NCBI GenBank assembly: GCA_021792595.1
Contig: JAJYUI010000002.1
Coordinates: forward strand, 1 to 39,208
Length of the DNA: 39,208 nt
Direction: 5' to 3'
Origin: Thermoplasmata archaeon
GTDB lineage: Archaea > Thermoplasmatota > Thermoplasmata > Thermoplasmatales > Thermoplasmataceae
The translations under genes and the position numbers were made by a program. Positions 25,341 to 34,400 of this stretch are shown piece after piece. The stretch's first letter is position 1; every line of letters starts with the position of its first letter. The notes below the pieces were generated by a model. That model worked only from the letters and a program-made list of their open reading frames with translations, did not search any database and was not told the DNA's origin.

Positions 25341-26762
25341 ATGGGATATGCCGAGAGAGTTCGATGTTTCAATTCCATAGAGGTGATTCCGGACAGGCCT
25401 GGAAGAAACACTGTTTCGGGCACGATAATAGTTACCATGGGTGCAATCACAGAGAAATTCCATCTGGTATTCTCATACAACCGCGATGTAACAATTGACA
25501 GCAGAACAGCGGGCCTCATTCTCACAATGCCGGTGATAAACTATGCTTACTTTGCCGGGGAGATCAGGCTGAACTTCAGGCTTCGCAAAAGGGACGTTGA
25601 TCTCGTGAGGGAATTTGTCAGGACAAACAACACGGAAGTATTCGTTAACAAGATATGCAGGAGGAGATATGAATTCATCAAGAGAGATTTCATTCCCGGA
25701 GAAGGTGAAATTACCAGGGAAAATGCCGAAGGCTCCACGATGATCATTGCAGATGATGTCGTGGACGACACCCCCAGCGAAACTGTGGAATACTCGACCT
25801 GCAGAATTGCGGTTCTATCTTCCGGCGGAAAGGAGAGCCTGCTCTCCTACGGTATCCTGAAGGAACTTGGAAAGGAAGTGTTTCCTGTTTTCTTCAACGA
25901 ATCCGGGGGGCACTGGAGAACTGCGAAGACCTCGTACGACATGATTTCAAGGGAAAACCCGGAAACACTGAAGATCTGGTCCAACGTGGACAGGTTCTAC
26001 ACCTTCATGAGGGACAGGATAACCGCTCTAGACCAGGCCATGGTCCGGAAGAGGGCAGACACCTACCCAATCAGGCTGTTCATTTTTCCAGTTTATGTGA
26101 TGGCCGCATTGCCGTACCTGGTATCTAACGGGATATCAGGTCTGGTCATGGGGAATGAGTTTGACGATCCTGGTGAGATGAAGCCCTTTCATGGCATCAT
26201 CCACCACTATGGAGTGTACGACCAGTCACGGGACTTTTCTGAAAGAATTTCAGGATATTTCAGGGAATCCGGCCATAAAATCGATCTGTACTCCCTTCTA
26301 TACCCAATCTCCGGGTATGTTGTGGAGAATATACTGGGCCACAGGTATCCGGACTTATTCTCCACCCAGAGATCCTGCCATTCATGCCATTTCACCGAGG
26401 AGGAGATCGCCCCCTGCGGGAAATGCACAAAATGTGCAGGAATACTCCTGTTCTGTGCAGCATCCAGCCTTGATTACGGATTGATAGGGTACAGGGATGT
26501 CACCTGCAACGACATAATCAGGATGGCTGATTCAGGACGAATGCGTCTTGATCCGGACGAACTGGAACACATGATCTCCAGGGTGCGTGGAATCGACAGT
26601 AAACTGCACGAACATGTGGAGGGAGTTCATATGCTGCCGGGAGAGCCTGTTCCCTTCAGCCTTGTGCCTGAAGAACTGAGACCAGGTCTCATGGGCATTG
26701 TTGGAAAGTATTCCAGTGGAATATATTCGTTGGCCAGTGAAAACTGGGTGAGGAGAAACTAG
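25341..26762 (+). CDS. PP-loop ATPase with Cys cluster, MurL-like
   Basis: 473-aa protein. A PP-loop (SSGGKES, about 160-166) in RIAVLSSGGKESLLSYGI marks an ATP pyrophosphatase/adenylating enzyme. It is followed by MAALPYLVSNGISGLVMGNEFDD, YSLLYPISGYVVENIL and a Cys cluster C346-x2-C349-x9-C359-x2-C362-x2-C365, probably binding zinc as in QueC-type enzymes. The N-terminal ~150 residues form a separate domain. This layout (N-domain, GGK[DE]S, YSLL-P-S, CG-C-KC) resembles MurL, which epimerises the terminal L-Glu of a muropeptide precursor with ATP. That comparison is from memory and needs a search. A QueC-like base-modifying role is the alternative. It is the last gene of the operon and overlaps tsr3 by 4 bases tail to tail. 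Confidence 0.75.
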   Translation: MGYAERVRCFNSIEVIPDRPGRNTVSGTIIVTMGAITEKFHLVFSYNRDVTIDSRTAGLILTMPVINYAYFAGEIRLNFRLRKRDVDLVREFVRTNNTEVFVNKICRRRYEFIKRDFIPGEGEITRENAEGSTMIIADDVVDDTPSETVEYSTCRIAVLSSGGKESLLSYGILKELGKEVFPVFFNESGGHWRTAKTSYDMISRENPETLKIWSNVDRFYTFMRDRITALDQAMVRKRADTYPIRLFIFPVYVMAALPYLVSNGISGLVMGNEFDDPGEMKPFHGIIHHYGVYDQSRDFSERISGYFRESGHKIDLYSLLYPISGYVVENILGHRYPDLFSTQRSCHSCHFTEEEIAPCGKCTKCAGILLFCAASSLDYGLIGYRDVTCNDIIRMADSGRMRLDPDELEHMISRVRGIDSKLHEHVEGVHMLPGEPVPFSLVPEELRPGLMGIVGKYSSGIYSLASENWVRRN

Positions 26763-27256
26763 AAATATTCCGCTATGGCCGTCTCAACCTCTTCCTGTGT
26801 TTCACAGGATGAGTAGGAATTCAGGGGCTCCCTGTTCACATCTATGAACGTCTGCGCCCAGGAAAACTTGGACAGCACCCGTTCTGCCTGATCGTGGTTC
26901 CCCAGAATGAAAAGAGCAGAAGCCAGTGCCTCCACGGATGAAAGAAGCCCTGGTCTTCCATAGTTGACAGGGTTTACGGGCAGGATAGTTGGCAACCTCA
27001 CAGAATACTTTGTTAGGTGCTTCTCGAAATTCCTTTCGCCTTTCCATGAAGTCTCAATGACCATTATCCCGGTCCTCAGGCACTGATCCCGGTCGCTCCT
27101 GAGCAGGTACCTCCTTGACTCAGGATTGAGGTTCACGGTTTTCCTCAGTGCTGAGACCGGGACTTCCTCAGCCATGCCCATGCGTTTCAGCTTCCTCATC
27201 GTCGATCTCTTCGGGTCGTCAAGCCTGAAGTCATGATACTTTACTGCCACATCCAT
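26759..27256 (-). CDS. tsr3: 16S rRNA aminocarboxypropyltransferase Tsr3 (DUF367)
   Basis: Transfers the 3-amino-3-carboxypropyl group of SAM to a small-subunit rRNA pseudouridine derivative near the decoding site (Tsr3 function known from yeast and archaeal homologues). Family features: YHDFRLDDPKRSTMRKLKRMG at the N-terminus, RLPTILPVNPVNYGRPGLLSSVEALASALFILG in the middle and FSWAQTFIDVNREPLNSYSSC near the end. At 165 aa it is the normal length. ATG 27256 is chosen over the upstream start at 27295 because the family begins there and a TATA-like GATTATATAC (27293-27284) lies about 32 nt upstream. It converges with the PP-loop gene. Confidence 0.9.
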   Translation of the reverse strand: MDVAVKYHDFRLDDPKRSTMRKLKRMGMAEEVPVSALRKTVNLNPESRRYLLRSDRDQCLRTGIMVIETSWKGERNFEKHLTKYSVRLPTILPVNPVNYGRPGLLSSVEALASALFILGNHDQAERVLSKFSWAQTFIDVNREPLNSYSSCETQEEVETAIAEYF

Positions 27257-27283
27257 TGAGGTTTTCAACCAACATGGTATCCC

Positions 27284-27293
27284 GTATATAATC
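27284..27293 (-). promoter_or_regulatory. TATA-like element for tsr3
   Basis: GATTATATAC on the minus strand, about 28-37 nt before the tsr3 ATG. Confidence 0.5.
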
Positions 27294-27430
27294 ACCTTCT
27301 ACCAATGTGGTGAGAGCCTTCCACCGGACAGGTTCAAACGATCTGCAGTGCGTTTACAGACAGGCCCTGGTAATGCGTTATCCCTCTAGCACTCCAGGAA
27401 AGCTAATGTCGCCTGATCAGGTTCAGGGCA

Positions 27431-27464
27431 ATGTGGTCTCTAGGAAACTAGGGGTTGCACACAT
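27431..27464. other. Stem-loop with GAAA tetraloop in the tsr3/27568 intergenic region
   Basis: CUCUAG (27438-27443), a GAAA loop and CUAGGG (27448-27453) form a 6-bp stem with one G-U pair. The outer ATGTG (27431-27435) pairs with CACAT (27460-27464). A perfect 10-bp palindrome CCTGATCAGG lies just before it (27412-27421). The intergenic stretch 27257-27508 has no convincing gene. This structure may be part of a small RNA or a transcription end; no known RNA family was recognised. Confidence 0.35.
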
Positions 27465-27472
27465 CAAAAATA

Positions 27473-27480
27473 CTTTATAT
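27473..27480 (+). promoter_or_regulatory. TATA-like element for the leader ORF and surface protein
   Basis: CTTTATAT, 29-36 nt before the ATG of the short leader ORF at 27509. It is about 90 nt before the TTG of the large protein, so the transcript would begin at the leader ORF. Confidence 0.5.
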
Positions 27481-27508
27481 CTGTCAACAGATGAAGTTAC
27501 AGGTAACT

Positions 27509-27571
27509 ATGTTCAAGAATTATGGGTTTGGATCTAGTTTTCCAGAGAGAGACGTTACAGTCGTAGGTTGA
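27509..27571 (+). CDS. Short leader ORF (20 codons), coupled to the next gene
   Basis: ATG at 27509 opens 20 codons (begins MFKNYGFG, ends VTVVG). Its stop TGA (27569-27571) overlaps the TTG start of the secreted protein as TTGA. The ATG is placed where a nearly leaderless transcript from the TATA-like box at 27473-27480 would begin. The large downstream gene has no ribosome site of its own apart from a weak TAGG, so termination-reinitiation from this ORF could drive its translation. Too short to judge by protein similarity; evidence is positional only. Confidence 0.4.
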   Translation: MFKNYGFGSSFPERDVTVVG

Positions 27572-29307
27572 AGGTAGAATCCGTGATCGAGTCACATTGG
27601 AAGAAGATTGTCTTTTCCCTGATCGCATCTGCGATTATCATCCTGAGCGTGTTTGCATTCTTCCCCTCGTCTCAGACACAACCTTCTGCAGTCACTCCGT
27701 CAATTCCGCTCAGTAACGTTACTGTTAACGTGAGCGTTGAACCCCTGGTACACTGGCCTACAGTATCCTCCTCGGCGCAGACCAACTCTACGAACTATTC
27801 GGGGGCACTGATTCAGCTCTTTCCTGTATATCACCCATTTACCAATGGGCCAAGTTACCTGAATTATTCGAATATAACAGCAATGGCAACCGGCTGGCTC
27901 AACCATACGTATAGCGGCAAATTCAAACTACCGCTCGCGATGTACCCCCTGGTTAAGCAGTGGAGGGCATACTTCGGGCACGCAACAGTGGGTGAGACCT
28001 CATTTATTGTCATAATCACTTACTTCTACACACACAACTCAACATCCAAGATAGCATATTCAGTCACCACAACAGCCCCTTACCGCCCATTTGGAATCAG
28101 CCTGAAGACTGGAGGGCTCATCAACGTCTCGGATCATCCAGTTCTCAACAGTAACTTTCATGCCATGGTTCCGGACAAAGATCTTAACTATCCGTCAACC
28201 CCAATTTACTCGAACTACTCCGAGCTTGCAAACAATACTTCAATCCTGATCCCCACGAAGAACTCTGCTACCGGTGGATATTCCCCAATGGGCATTGGAG
28301 GTGGCGGTGATTACTGGGTCTGGAGAGTAAGTTACTACAAACAATTCACACATTCACAGATACCAATCTCATTCCTCAATGAGACGAAGTCGGGTCTCTC
28401 GTCCATGGTAACCGATTCCATCACCATGGGATCGACACAGTTTTCGACAGAATTCAGCATGGCCCAGACAACGTTCAGCAGTTCAGAGAGATCCTACTCT
28501 GTTGGGACATCTCCGGTCTGGATCTCCGGGTTCTACGTGGGGGGTTCCGGTGTTACTACCTTTCCAAACAACTACAACAAGACCTATAGGGACGGGGTTG
28601 TAACCGTGCTGGGAAATGCCACTGTGGTTCAGTACCAATGGACCGAGGTCAATTCATGGAACCAGGTCATGAAGAAGGCAGACTATTACAAGGCAAACGT
28701 ATTCATATCATCACTGGACGAGGCCTATGACCAGTTCCATCTTAACGAAACCCATGCAGGATTTGTCAACCTCGCCAAATACACCAATACTACCTTCAAG
28801 GACCTGCCACTCCAGGAGAGATACCAGGTCGCATTTGGCATATATTTCAACGGAACTGATTCTTCCGCACTGTTTGGCAACGCCAACACGATTTCCGACA
28901 ACACCACTCTTCAGGTCAACAGCCAGGAATCCTGGTACGATATCTACTCGAGCATCAGAGCTACAACGAGCAATCTATGGGGAGAAATCGACGCATATTT
29001 GGGATTGGCAGCAGCGGTTATAGGCGTTGCTCTTGTTTTCGCTGCCATACCATTTGGAGCTTCGGTTGCAGCTCCAGCAGCGATGGCTGCATTCCTGGGT
29101 CTGGGTACTGCCATAGCGGGCTTCCTGTTAAGCGGCGTCATCTCGGTGAGCAGCACCACCTTCATGTATAGTGGATACATACAGAATACAGGTAATGAAA
29201 TTTCCCCCGGCGGTTCCGTTGTGATCAGTAACTGGTACACCATGGACAACATAGAGGTTAACGGAGGAACCTACCAGTTCCCGTCCAATTATGCCATAGT
29301 CACATAA
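27568..29307 (+). CDS. Large secreted/membrane protein of unknown function with C-terminal hydrophobic hairpin
   Basis: 579-aa protein, not recognised. An N-terminal helix (IVFSLIASAIIILSVFAFF) serves as signal or anchor. Then come about 440 residues rich in Asn, Ser, Thr and Tyr, with many N-glycosylation sequons and a glycine run (GGYSPMGIGGGGDYW). Near the C-terminus, residues about 475-530 form a long Ala/Gly-rich hydrophobic region split by a short turn (LGLAAAVIGVALVFAAIPFG, then ASVAAPAAMAAFLGLGTAIA and GFLLSGVISVSS), followed by about 50 polar residues. The start TTG overlaps the leader-ORF stop; there is no other in-frame ATG/GTG/TTG before the signal helix. It could be a surface structural protein or a membrane-inserting (pore-type) factor; neither is shown. 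Confidence 0.7.
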   Translation: MKVESVIESHWKKIVFSLIASAIIILSVFAFFPSSQTQPSAVTPSIPLSNVTVNVSVEPLVHWPTVSSSAQTNSTNYSGALIQLFPVYHPFTNGPSYLNYSNITAMATGWLNHTYSGKFKLPLAMYPLVKQWRAYFGHATVGETSFIVIITYFYTHNSTSKIAYSVTTTAPYRPFGISLKTGGLINVSDHPVLNSNFHAMVPDKDLNYPSTPIYSNYSELANNTSILIPTKNSATGGYSPMGIGGGGDYWVWRVSYYKQFTHSQIPISFLNETKSGLSSMVTDSITMGSTQFSTEFSMAQTTFSSSERSYSVGTSPVWISGFYVGGSGVTTFPNNYNKTYRDGVVTVLGNATVVQYQWTEVNSWNQVMKKADYYKANVFISSLDEAYDQFHLNETHAGFVNLAKYTNTTFKDLPLQERYQVAFGIYFNGTDSSALFGNANTISDNTTLQVNSQESWYDIYSSIRATTSNLWGEIDAYLGLAAAVIGVALVFAAIPFGASVAAPAAMAAFLGLGTAIAGFLLSGVISVSSTTFMYSGYIQNTGNEISPGGSVVISNWYTMDNIEVNGGTYQFPSNYAIVT

Positions 29308-29309
29308 TC

Positions 29310-29429
29310 ATGCTGGGAAAACGTCTCCCGAAAGGTTCCAAGGCAAGAGTCCTGCGGTACACCCAAGAGGGAAATCGCAGGACGATTCCCAGGCAGGCTG
29401 ATCACATCGATATAAAAGATGAATCTTAA
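29310..29429 (+). CDS. Possible small basic protein (39 aa)
   Basis: ATG 29310 begins two bases after the stop of the secreted-protein gene and opens 39 codons (MLGKRLPKGSKARVLRY..., ending IDIKDES) to TAA 29427-29429. The product is strongly basic in its first two thirds. No ribosome site is visible, but close spacing could allow coupled translation. The pyrG promoter region overlaps its 3' end, so it may be chance. Confidence 0.3.
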   Translation: MLGKRLPKGSKARVLRYTQEGNRRTIPRQADHIDIKDES

Positions 29430-29432
29430 TTA
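29425..29432 (+). promoter_or_regulatory. TATA-like element for pyrG
   Basis: CTTAATTA is 22-29 nt before the pyrG ATG, suiting a leaderless transcript. A second candidate, GATATAAAAG, lies at 29409-29418 and would give a leader of about 14 nt. Confidence 0.4.
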
Positions 29433-29453
29433 GTCACCTATCGCTTATCTAAG

Positions 29454-31082
29454 ATGCAATACATAGTAATTTTTGGCGGAGTGATGTCCGGCCTTGGAAA
29501 GGGAATCATCACCTCCAGCCTTTCTCACCTCCTTGTTAACAGCGGCAAACGGGTCTCAGTCGTGAAGATTGATCCTTACCTTAATTATGACGCCGGAACA
29601 ATGAACCCCTACCAGCACGGTGAGGTATTCGTACTTAACGACGGGAATGAATCCGACCTGGATCTTGGCAATTATGAAAGGTTCCTTGACCTGGATCTGG
29701 GGGAAGAGAACAATATTACCACAGGAAAGGTGTATAAAGAGGTTATTGAGAAGGAAAGAAGGGGGGATTACCTGGGCAGCACTGTCCAGATAATCCCGCA
29801 CATCACCAATGAGATCAAGAGGCGGATCAGGAAGGCGGGCAAGGCAGGAACAGAAATCACGGTGATAGAAGTGGGCGGCACAGTAGGGGACATTGAGTCC
29901 ATGCCGTTTCTTGAAGCGCTGAGGCAGTTGAGGCGCGAAGAGGGCGATTCAAACGTGATGTTTGGCCTGGTAACCCTGATCCCGGAAATAGGAAGAGGAA
30001 TGGAACAGAAAACGAAACCCACGCAACACAGTGTCAGCAGCCTTAGGAGCCTGGGGATCGTGCCTGACATGATTTTTGCCAGGTCCCAGAACCAGCTGGA
30101 AGTGGATACCCGGAAGAAGATTTCGCTTTTTACGGACGTTCCAGAAGAAGGAATCTACAGTGTCACAGACTCTGAAAGCATATACTTCGTTCCAGAAATG
30201 CTTCACGGCCAGGGCATTCTGGACTACGTTTCCTGGAAACTTGATCTTGGCGGATTGATGTACAGGGATATCTGGAAAGAATTCAGGGAGAACCTGGCCA
30301 ATCCTTCAGAGAGAGTAAAGGTGGCGATCGTCGGAAAGTATACCGCTCTCACTGACGCCTACATAAGCCACAGGGAGGCACTAACTCATGTCACTGGAAA
30401 GAACGGGATAGCCGTGGACATAAAGTGGGTGGACTCGGACAAGCTCAAGGAAAGCGTTGAAGTGCTCTCCGACGTGTCAGGAATAATAGTTCCAGGAGGA
30501 TTCGGCTACAGGGGCGTTGAAGGAAAAGTCATTGCAGCGAGATACGCAAGGGAGAATTCAGTCCCGTTCCTCGGAATATGCCTCGGCTTCCAGGTGGCAG
30601 TGATAGAGTTTGCCAGGGACGTACTCGGCCTTAAGGAAGCAAACAGTTCTGAGTTCAACGAAAACACACCGGACCCGGTTATCGATCTTCTACCGGAGCA
30701 GGAAGGACTCGATTCTCTCGGGGGAACAATGAGGCTTGGCCTCAAGAACGTAATCCTCAATGAAGGAAGCGAGGCATTCGAGATTTATGGAGGTAACAAG
30801 GTTATACAGGAACGCCACAGGCACCGTTATGAAGTCAACCAGAAGTACATTTCACGCCTGGAGGAGAACGGAATGATCTTTAGCGGATGTGATGAGGAAG
30901 GGGTGAGGATGGAGTTTCTTGAACTGAAAGACAGGAAAAATTTCATCGCATCCCAGTATCACTGCGAATTCAAGTCCAGGCCGCTCTCGCCTTCCATCTT
31001 GCATGAGCGCCTTGTTATGAATGCCCTGAAGTACAAGAAAGAAAGGGAGGGAGAAACATCAAGGAAATACTCGATAGCCTGA
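29454..31082 (+). CDS. pyrG: CTP synthase
   Basis: ATP-dependent amination of UTP to CTP using glutamine (542 aa, normal length). The N-terminal synthetase domain begins [20 protein letters not shown] and contains [25 protein letters not shown] and [12 protein letters not shown]. The C-terminal glutaminase domain has [13 protein letters not shown], the nucleophile Cys in [28 protein letters not shown] and the His-x-Glu pair in [12 protein letters not shown]. All residues needed for both half-reactions are visible. The next gene follows after 8 bases. Confidence 0.97.
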   Translation: MQYIVIFGGVMSGLGKGIITSSLSHLLVNSGKRVSVVKIDPYLNYDAGTMNPYQHGEVFVLNDGNESDLDLGNYERFLDLDLGEENNITTGKVYKEVIEKERRGDYLGSTVQIIPHITNEIKRRIRKAGKAGTEITVIEVGGTVGDIESMPFLEALRQLRREEGDSNVMFGLVTLIPEIGRGMEQKTKPTQHSVSSLRSLGIVPDMIFARSQNQLEVDTRKKISLFTDVPEEGIYSVTDSESIYFVPEMLHGQGILDYVSWKLDLGGLMYRDIWKEFRENLANPSERVKVAIVGKYTALTDAYISHREALTHVTGKNGIAVDIKWVDSDKLKESVEVLSDVSGIIVPGGFGYRGVEGKVIAARYARENSVPFLGICLGFQVAVIEFARDVLGLKEANSSEFNENTPDPVIDLLPEQEGLDSLGGTMRLGLKNVILNEGSEAFEIYGGNKVIQERHRHRYEVNQKYISRLEENGMIFSGCDEEGVRMEFLELKDRKNFIASQYHCEFKSRPLSPSILHERLVMNALKYKKEREGETSRKYSIA

Positions 31083-31090
31083 GACTCAGA

Positions 31091-31387
31091 GTGATCGGAA
31101 AGCTGGAGGGTGATGACAGGTTCAGGGTAAAACTGAGCAAGGTGAACCGCAGCTTTTCAGTGGAATTTGACGGGAAGGAATTTTACAACTTCAGTATCGA
31201 AAATGGAGTTGTCAGCGAGATAAGCGCCGGAAAGATCGATGCAGATATATCCATCTCCGTTCCATCCAAGGTTTTCAGGCAGATACTTTCCAGGGAAGTG
31301 AACCCGATGACTGCATATTTTGAGAAGAAGCTCCGGATCAGGGCAAGCCTGGGGGACAAGCTCCTGATGACTGAGATATTCAGGTGA
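31091..31387 (+). CDS. Small SCP2-like (sterol carrier domain) protein
   Basis: 98-aa protein resembling the SCP2 sterol-carrier fold: alternating strands FSVEFDGKEFYNFSIENGVV and IDADISISVPSKVFRQILSREVNPMTAYFEKKLRIRASLGDKLLMTEIF, where the pattern SKVFxxILxxxxNPMxAYFxxKLRIxGx is typical. The family binds lipids or other hydrophobic ligands; in archaea the ligand is unknown. The start GTG 31091 is tentative: it has only weak upstream complementarity. It lies between pyrG (8 bp) and the polymerase gene (16 bp), so co-transcription is likely. Confidence 0.75.
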   Translation: MIGKLEGDDRFRVKLSKVNRSFSVEFDGKEFYNFSIENGVVSEISAGKIDADISISVPSKVFRQILSREVNPMTAYFEKKLRIRASLGDKLLMTEIFR

Positions 31388-31403
31388 GTCCGGGGTCGAT
31401 AGA

Positions 31404-34400
31404 TTGCAGATTACAAAGGTAACGCCAGAACATCTTGAGGCTTACAACTCTGAAATCAGCCGCGAGGTTCTCAGGGCATATTCCATTGCGGAGAGGATGA
31501 GGAGACAGGGGAAGGATGTCACGGACATTGTTGAGATACCCCTTGCAGTAGACATGGCAGACAGGATAGAGGAACTGATCCAGATCCCTGGACTGGCTGA
31601 GAGGATCAGGTCCAGGAAGGACAGGAGCCGTGAAGAGCTGTCGCTGGAGATATCCGTCGAGGTCGCCAGGGAACTGAAGGAAAAGGATGAGCGTCTGGCC
31701 CTGGACAAGGCAGTCAGGGTTGGCCTGGCGATTCTGACGGAGGGAATTCTCGTTGCTCCGCTTGAGGGAATCGCAAGCGTGGACATAGTCAGGGATGACG
31801 AACACAGCTATGCCTCAATTTCCTACTCCGGGCCCATCAGGGGGGCAGGGGGAACCGCGCAGGCCCTAAGTGTGCTGATCGCAGACATAGTGAGAAGGGA
31901 ACTTGGCGTGGGAGAGTTTGTCCCGGAGGATGCTGAGGTGGAGAGATACATAGAGGAGATCCAGAGCTACAACAGGATCAAGCATCTTCAGTACCTGCCT
32001 TCGCCAGAAGAGATCAGGAAGGTAGTCCAGAACAGCCCCATATTCATCGATGGAGAGGGGAGCGAAGAGGAGGAGGTCTCCGGTCACCGTGACATGAAGA
32101 GAATCACCACGAACAGGATAAGGGGTGGGATGTGCCTTGTCATCTGCGAAGGACTGATCCAGAAGGCAAGCAAGATATTGAAGTACACAACCTCCATGGG
32201 AATGAAGGAATGGGAATTCCTCTCAGCTTTTGGCAAGGGAATTGAAAAGGATACCGCCGATACATCGAAGTCTGAAAAGTTTCTGAAGGATATCATCGCA
32301 GGAAGGCCTGTGTTCAGTCACCCAGGAAGACCGGGCGGGTTCAGGCTCCGTTATGGCAGGTCGCGGGTTTCAGGACTTGCAGCTGCATCCATTCACCCTG
32401 CCTCCATGGTGGTGCTGGGAGGATTCATAGCCATAGGAACGCAGCTCAAGATTGAGCTTCCAGGCAAAGCCGCTGCAATGACTGCATGCGATACCATTGA
32501 CGGCCCTACCGTAATGCTTGATGACGGATCGCATGAAAGGATACGAACCGAGGAGAGGTCAAGGGAGGTTCTGGACAGGATAGTGAGCATAACCGATCTC
32601 GGGGACATACTGATCTCATACGGGGAGTTCCTTGAAAACAACTACAGGCTCAAGGAGGGCGCCTTTGGGACGGAAAGATGGAACAGGATGGCACTGGAAT
32701 TCACCGATAAATACGTGGATTCAATTCCGGATCAGTACGAGAGCGTGGAATTATCAAGGAAATACGGGCTTCCGCTTCATCCGGAATATGATCTACTCTA
32801 CCACGATGCCGGGATTGAAGAACTGAAGTGTTTACGTGGAGCAATACTCGGATCGGACATTACCAATGGTAACCTATTGGTTCCGGCTGACCAGAAGGAC
32901 ACACTTGTGAAGATCAACATGGAGTTCTCCGTCGAAGGCAACAGCCTGAAGTTGCCATGGTTCTACCCCCTTGCAGTATGCCTTGGGCTGGACGTTGAAA
33001 ACGGCAGGATAGTGGAGTCAAGAGAGATAGGGGGAGACCACGCGAGTTCCATCGAGATGGTGAATTCCCTGTCAGGAATCAGGATCATTCCACGTGCCCC
33101 GACAAGGATTGGAGCGAGGATGGGGAGGCCTGAGAAAGCAGGAGACAGGAAGATGAAGCCGAAAGTCCACGCGCTGTTTCCCGTCGAGAGTTATGGCGAT
33201 GCTAGGAGATCCATAATGGGGGCAGGAAAGAAGAAGGGGGAATACCTCGCAGAGTTCCTTCCGCGATACTGCCCGAACTGTGACAATATAACTCCAGTCC
33301 CACTCTGCGAGAAATGTGGCACCCCCACTAGGGCCAGGGATGTGCCTTCAAAGAACCAGATTGATCTCAGGACCATAATTTCGAAGGCTGAAACAAGGAT
33401 AGGCATCATTCCTACGGAGAAGACGGAAGTCAAGGGTGTGAAGAAGCTCATGTCAGCCCAGAAAGTGTGCGAACCGCTTGAGAAAGGCATAGCAAGGGCC
33501 TACTATGACATCTCAGTGAACAAGGACGGGACATGCCGTTACGATGTGACCGACGTAACCCTCACGCACTTCACGACTGAAGAAATTTCCATGAGTGGCG
33601 AGGTGGCAAGGAAACTTGGATATGAACCGGATCATGTTAACGAGATATTCGCTCAGGATGTGATCATCCCTGAAGACGCAGGGGATTACCTCCTCAGGGT
33701 ATCAAAGTACATAGATCACCTGCTCATCTATTACTATGGCGCAGAGCCATTCTACTCATGCAAGACGAGGGACGACCTGATCGGAAGCCTCGTGATCGGC
33801 CTTGCCCCCCACACTTCCGGGGGAATTGTTGGAAGGATCATAGGATTCACAAAAGCGTCTGCCTGTTATGCTCACCCGTTCTTCCACGCTGCGAAGAGGA
33901 GGAATTGCGACGGAGACGAGGACAGTGTAATGCTTCTCCTGGATGGGCTACTGAACTTCTCGAGGCACTTCCTCCCATACACGAGAGGGGGGCTAATGGA
34001 TGCACCCCTGGTCATAACAACCAAGTTGAACCCGGAGGAAGTTGACAAGGAAGCACTCAACGTGGATACTTTATCATCATACCCTGAGGAATTCTACGAG
34101 GAATGCATCAAGGGAACGACCCCGTCGGAGATACAGGACATCATGAAACCGGTGAGTGTATTCATGAGTGACCATGGCACCTACTGCGGAATGGGCTATT
34201 CCTTTGAAGTATCAGACATAAACCAGGGAATAACGCTTTCCGCCTACAAGTCAATAGGAACAATGTCAGAGAAGATAGAGAAGCAGTTGAACCTCGCAAG
34301 GAGCATCCGTGCAGTGGATGCCGATGACGTTGCCTCAAGGGTGCTTGAGTCCCACTTTCTCCCGGACATCTACGGTAATTTCAGGGGATTCTTCACACAG

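Noticed and set aside
27320-27400. GGTTCAAAC resembling a tRNA T-loop
   Set aside because: The flanking bases do not form the 5-bp T-stem, and no acceptor stem or anticodon arm can be drawn.
27307-27537. 76-codon open frame on the plus strand between tsr3 and the secreted-protein gene
   Set aside because: No ribosome site or well-placed promoter, the composition is not protein-like, and it runs over the stem-loop, the TATA box and the leader ORF in a different frame.
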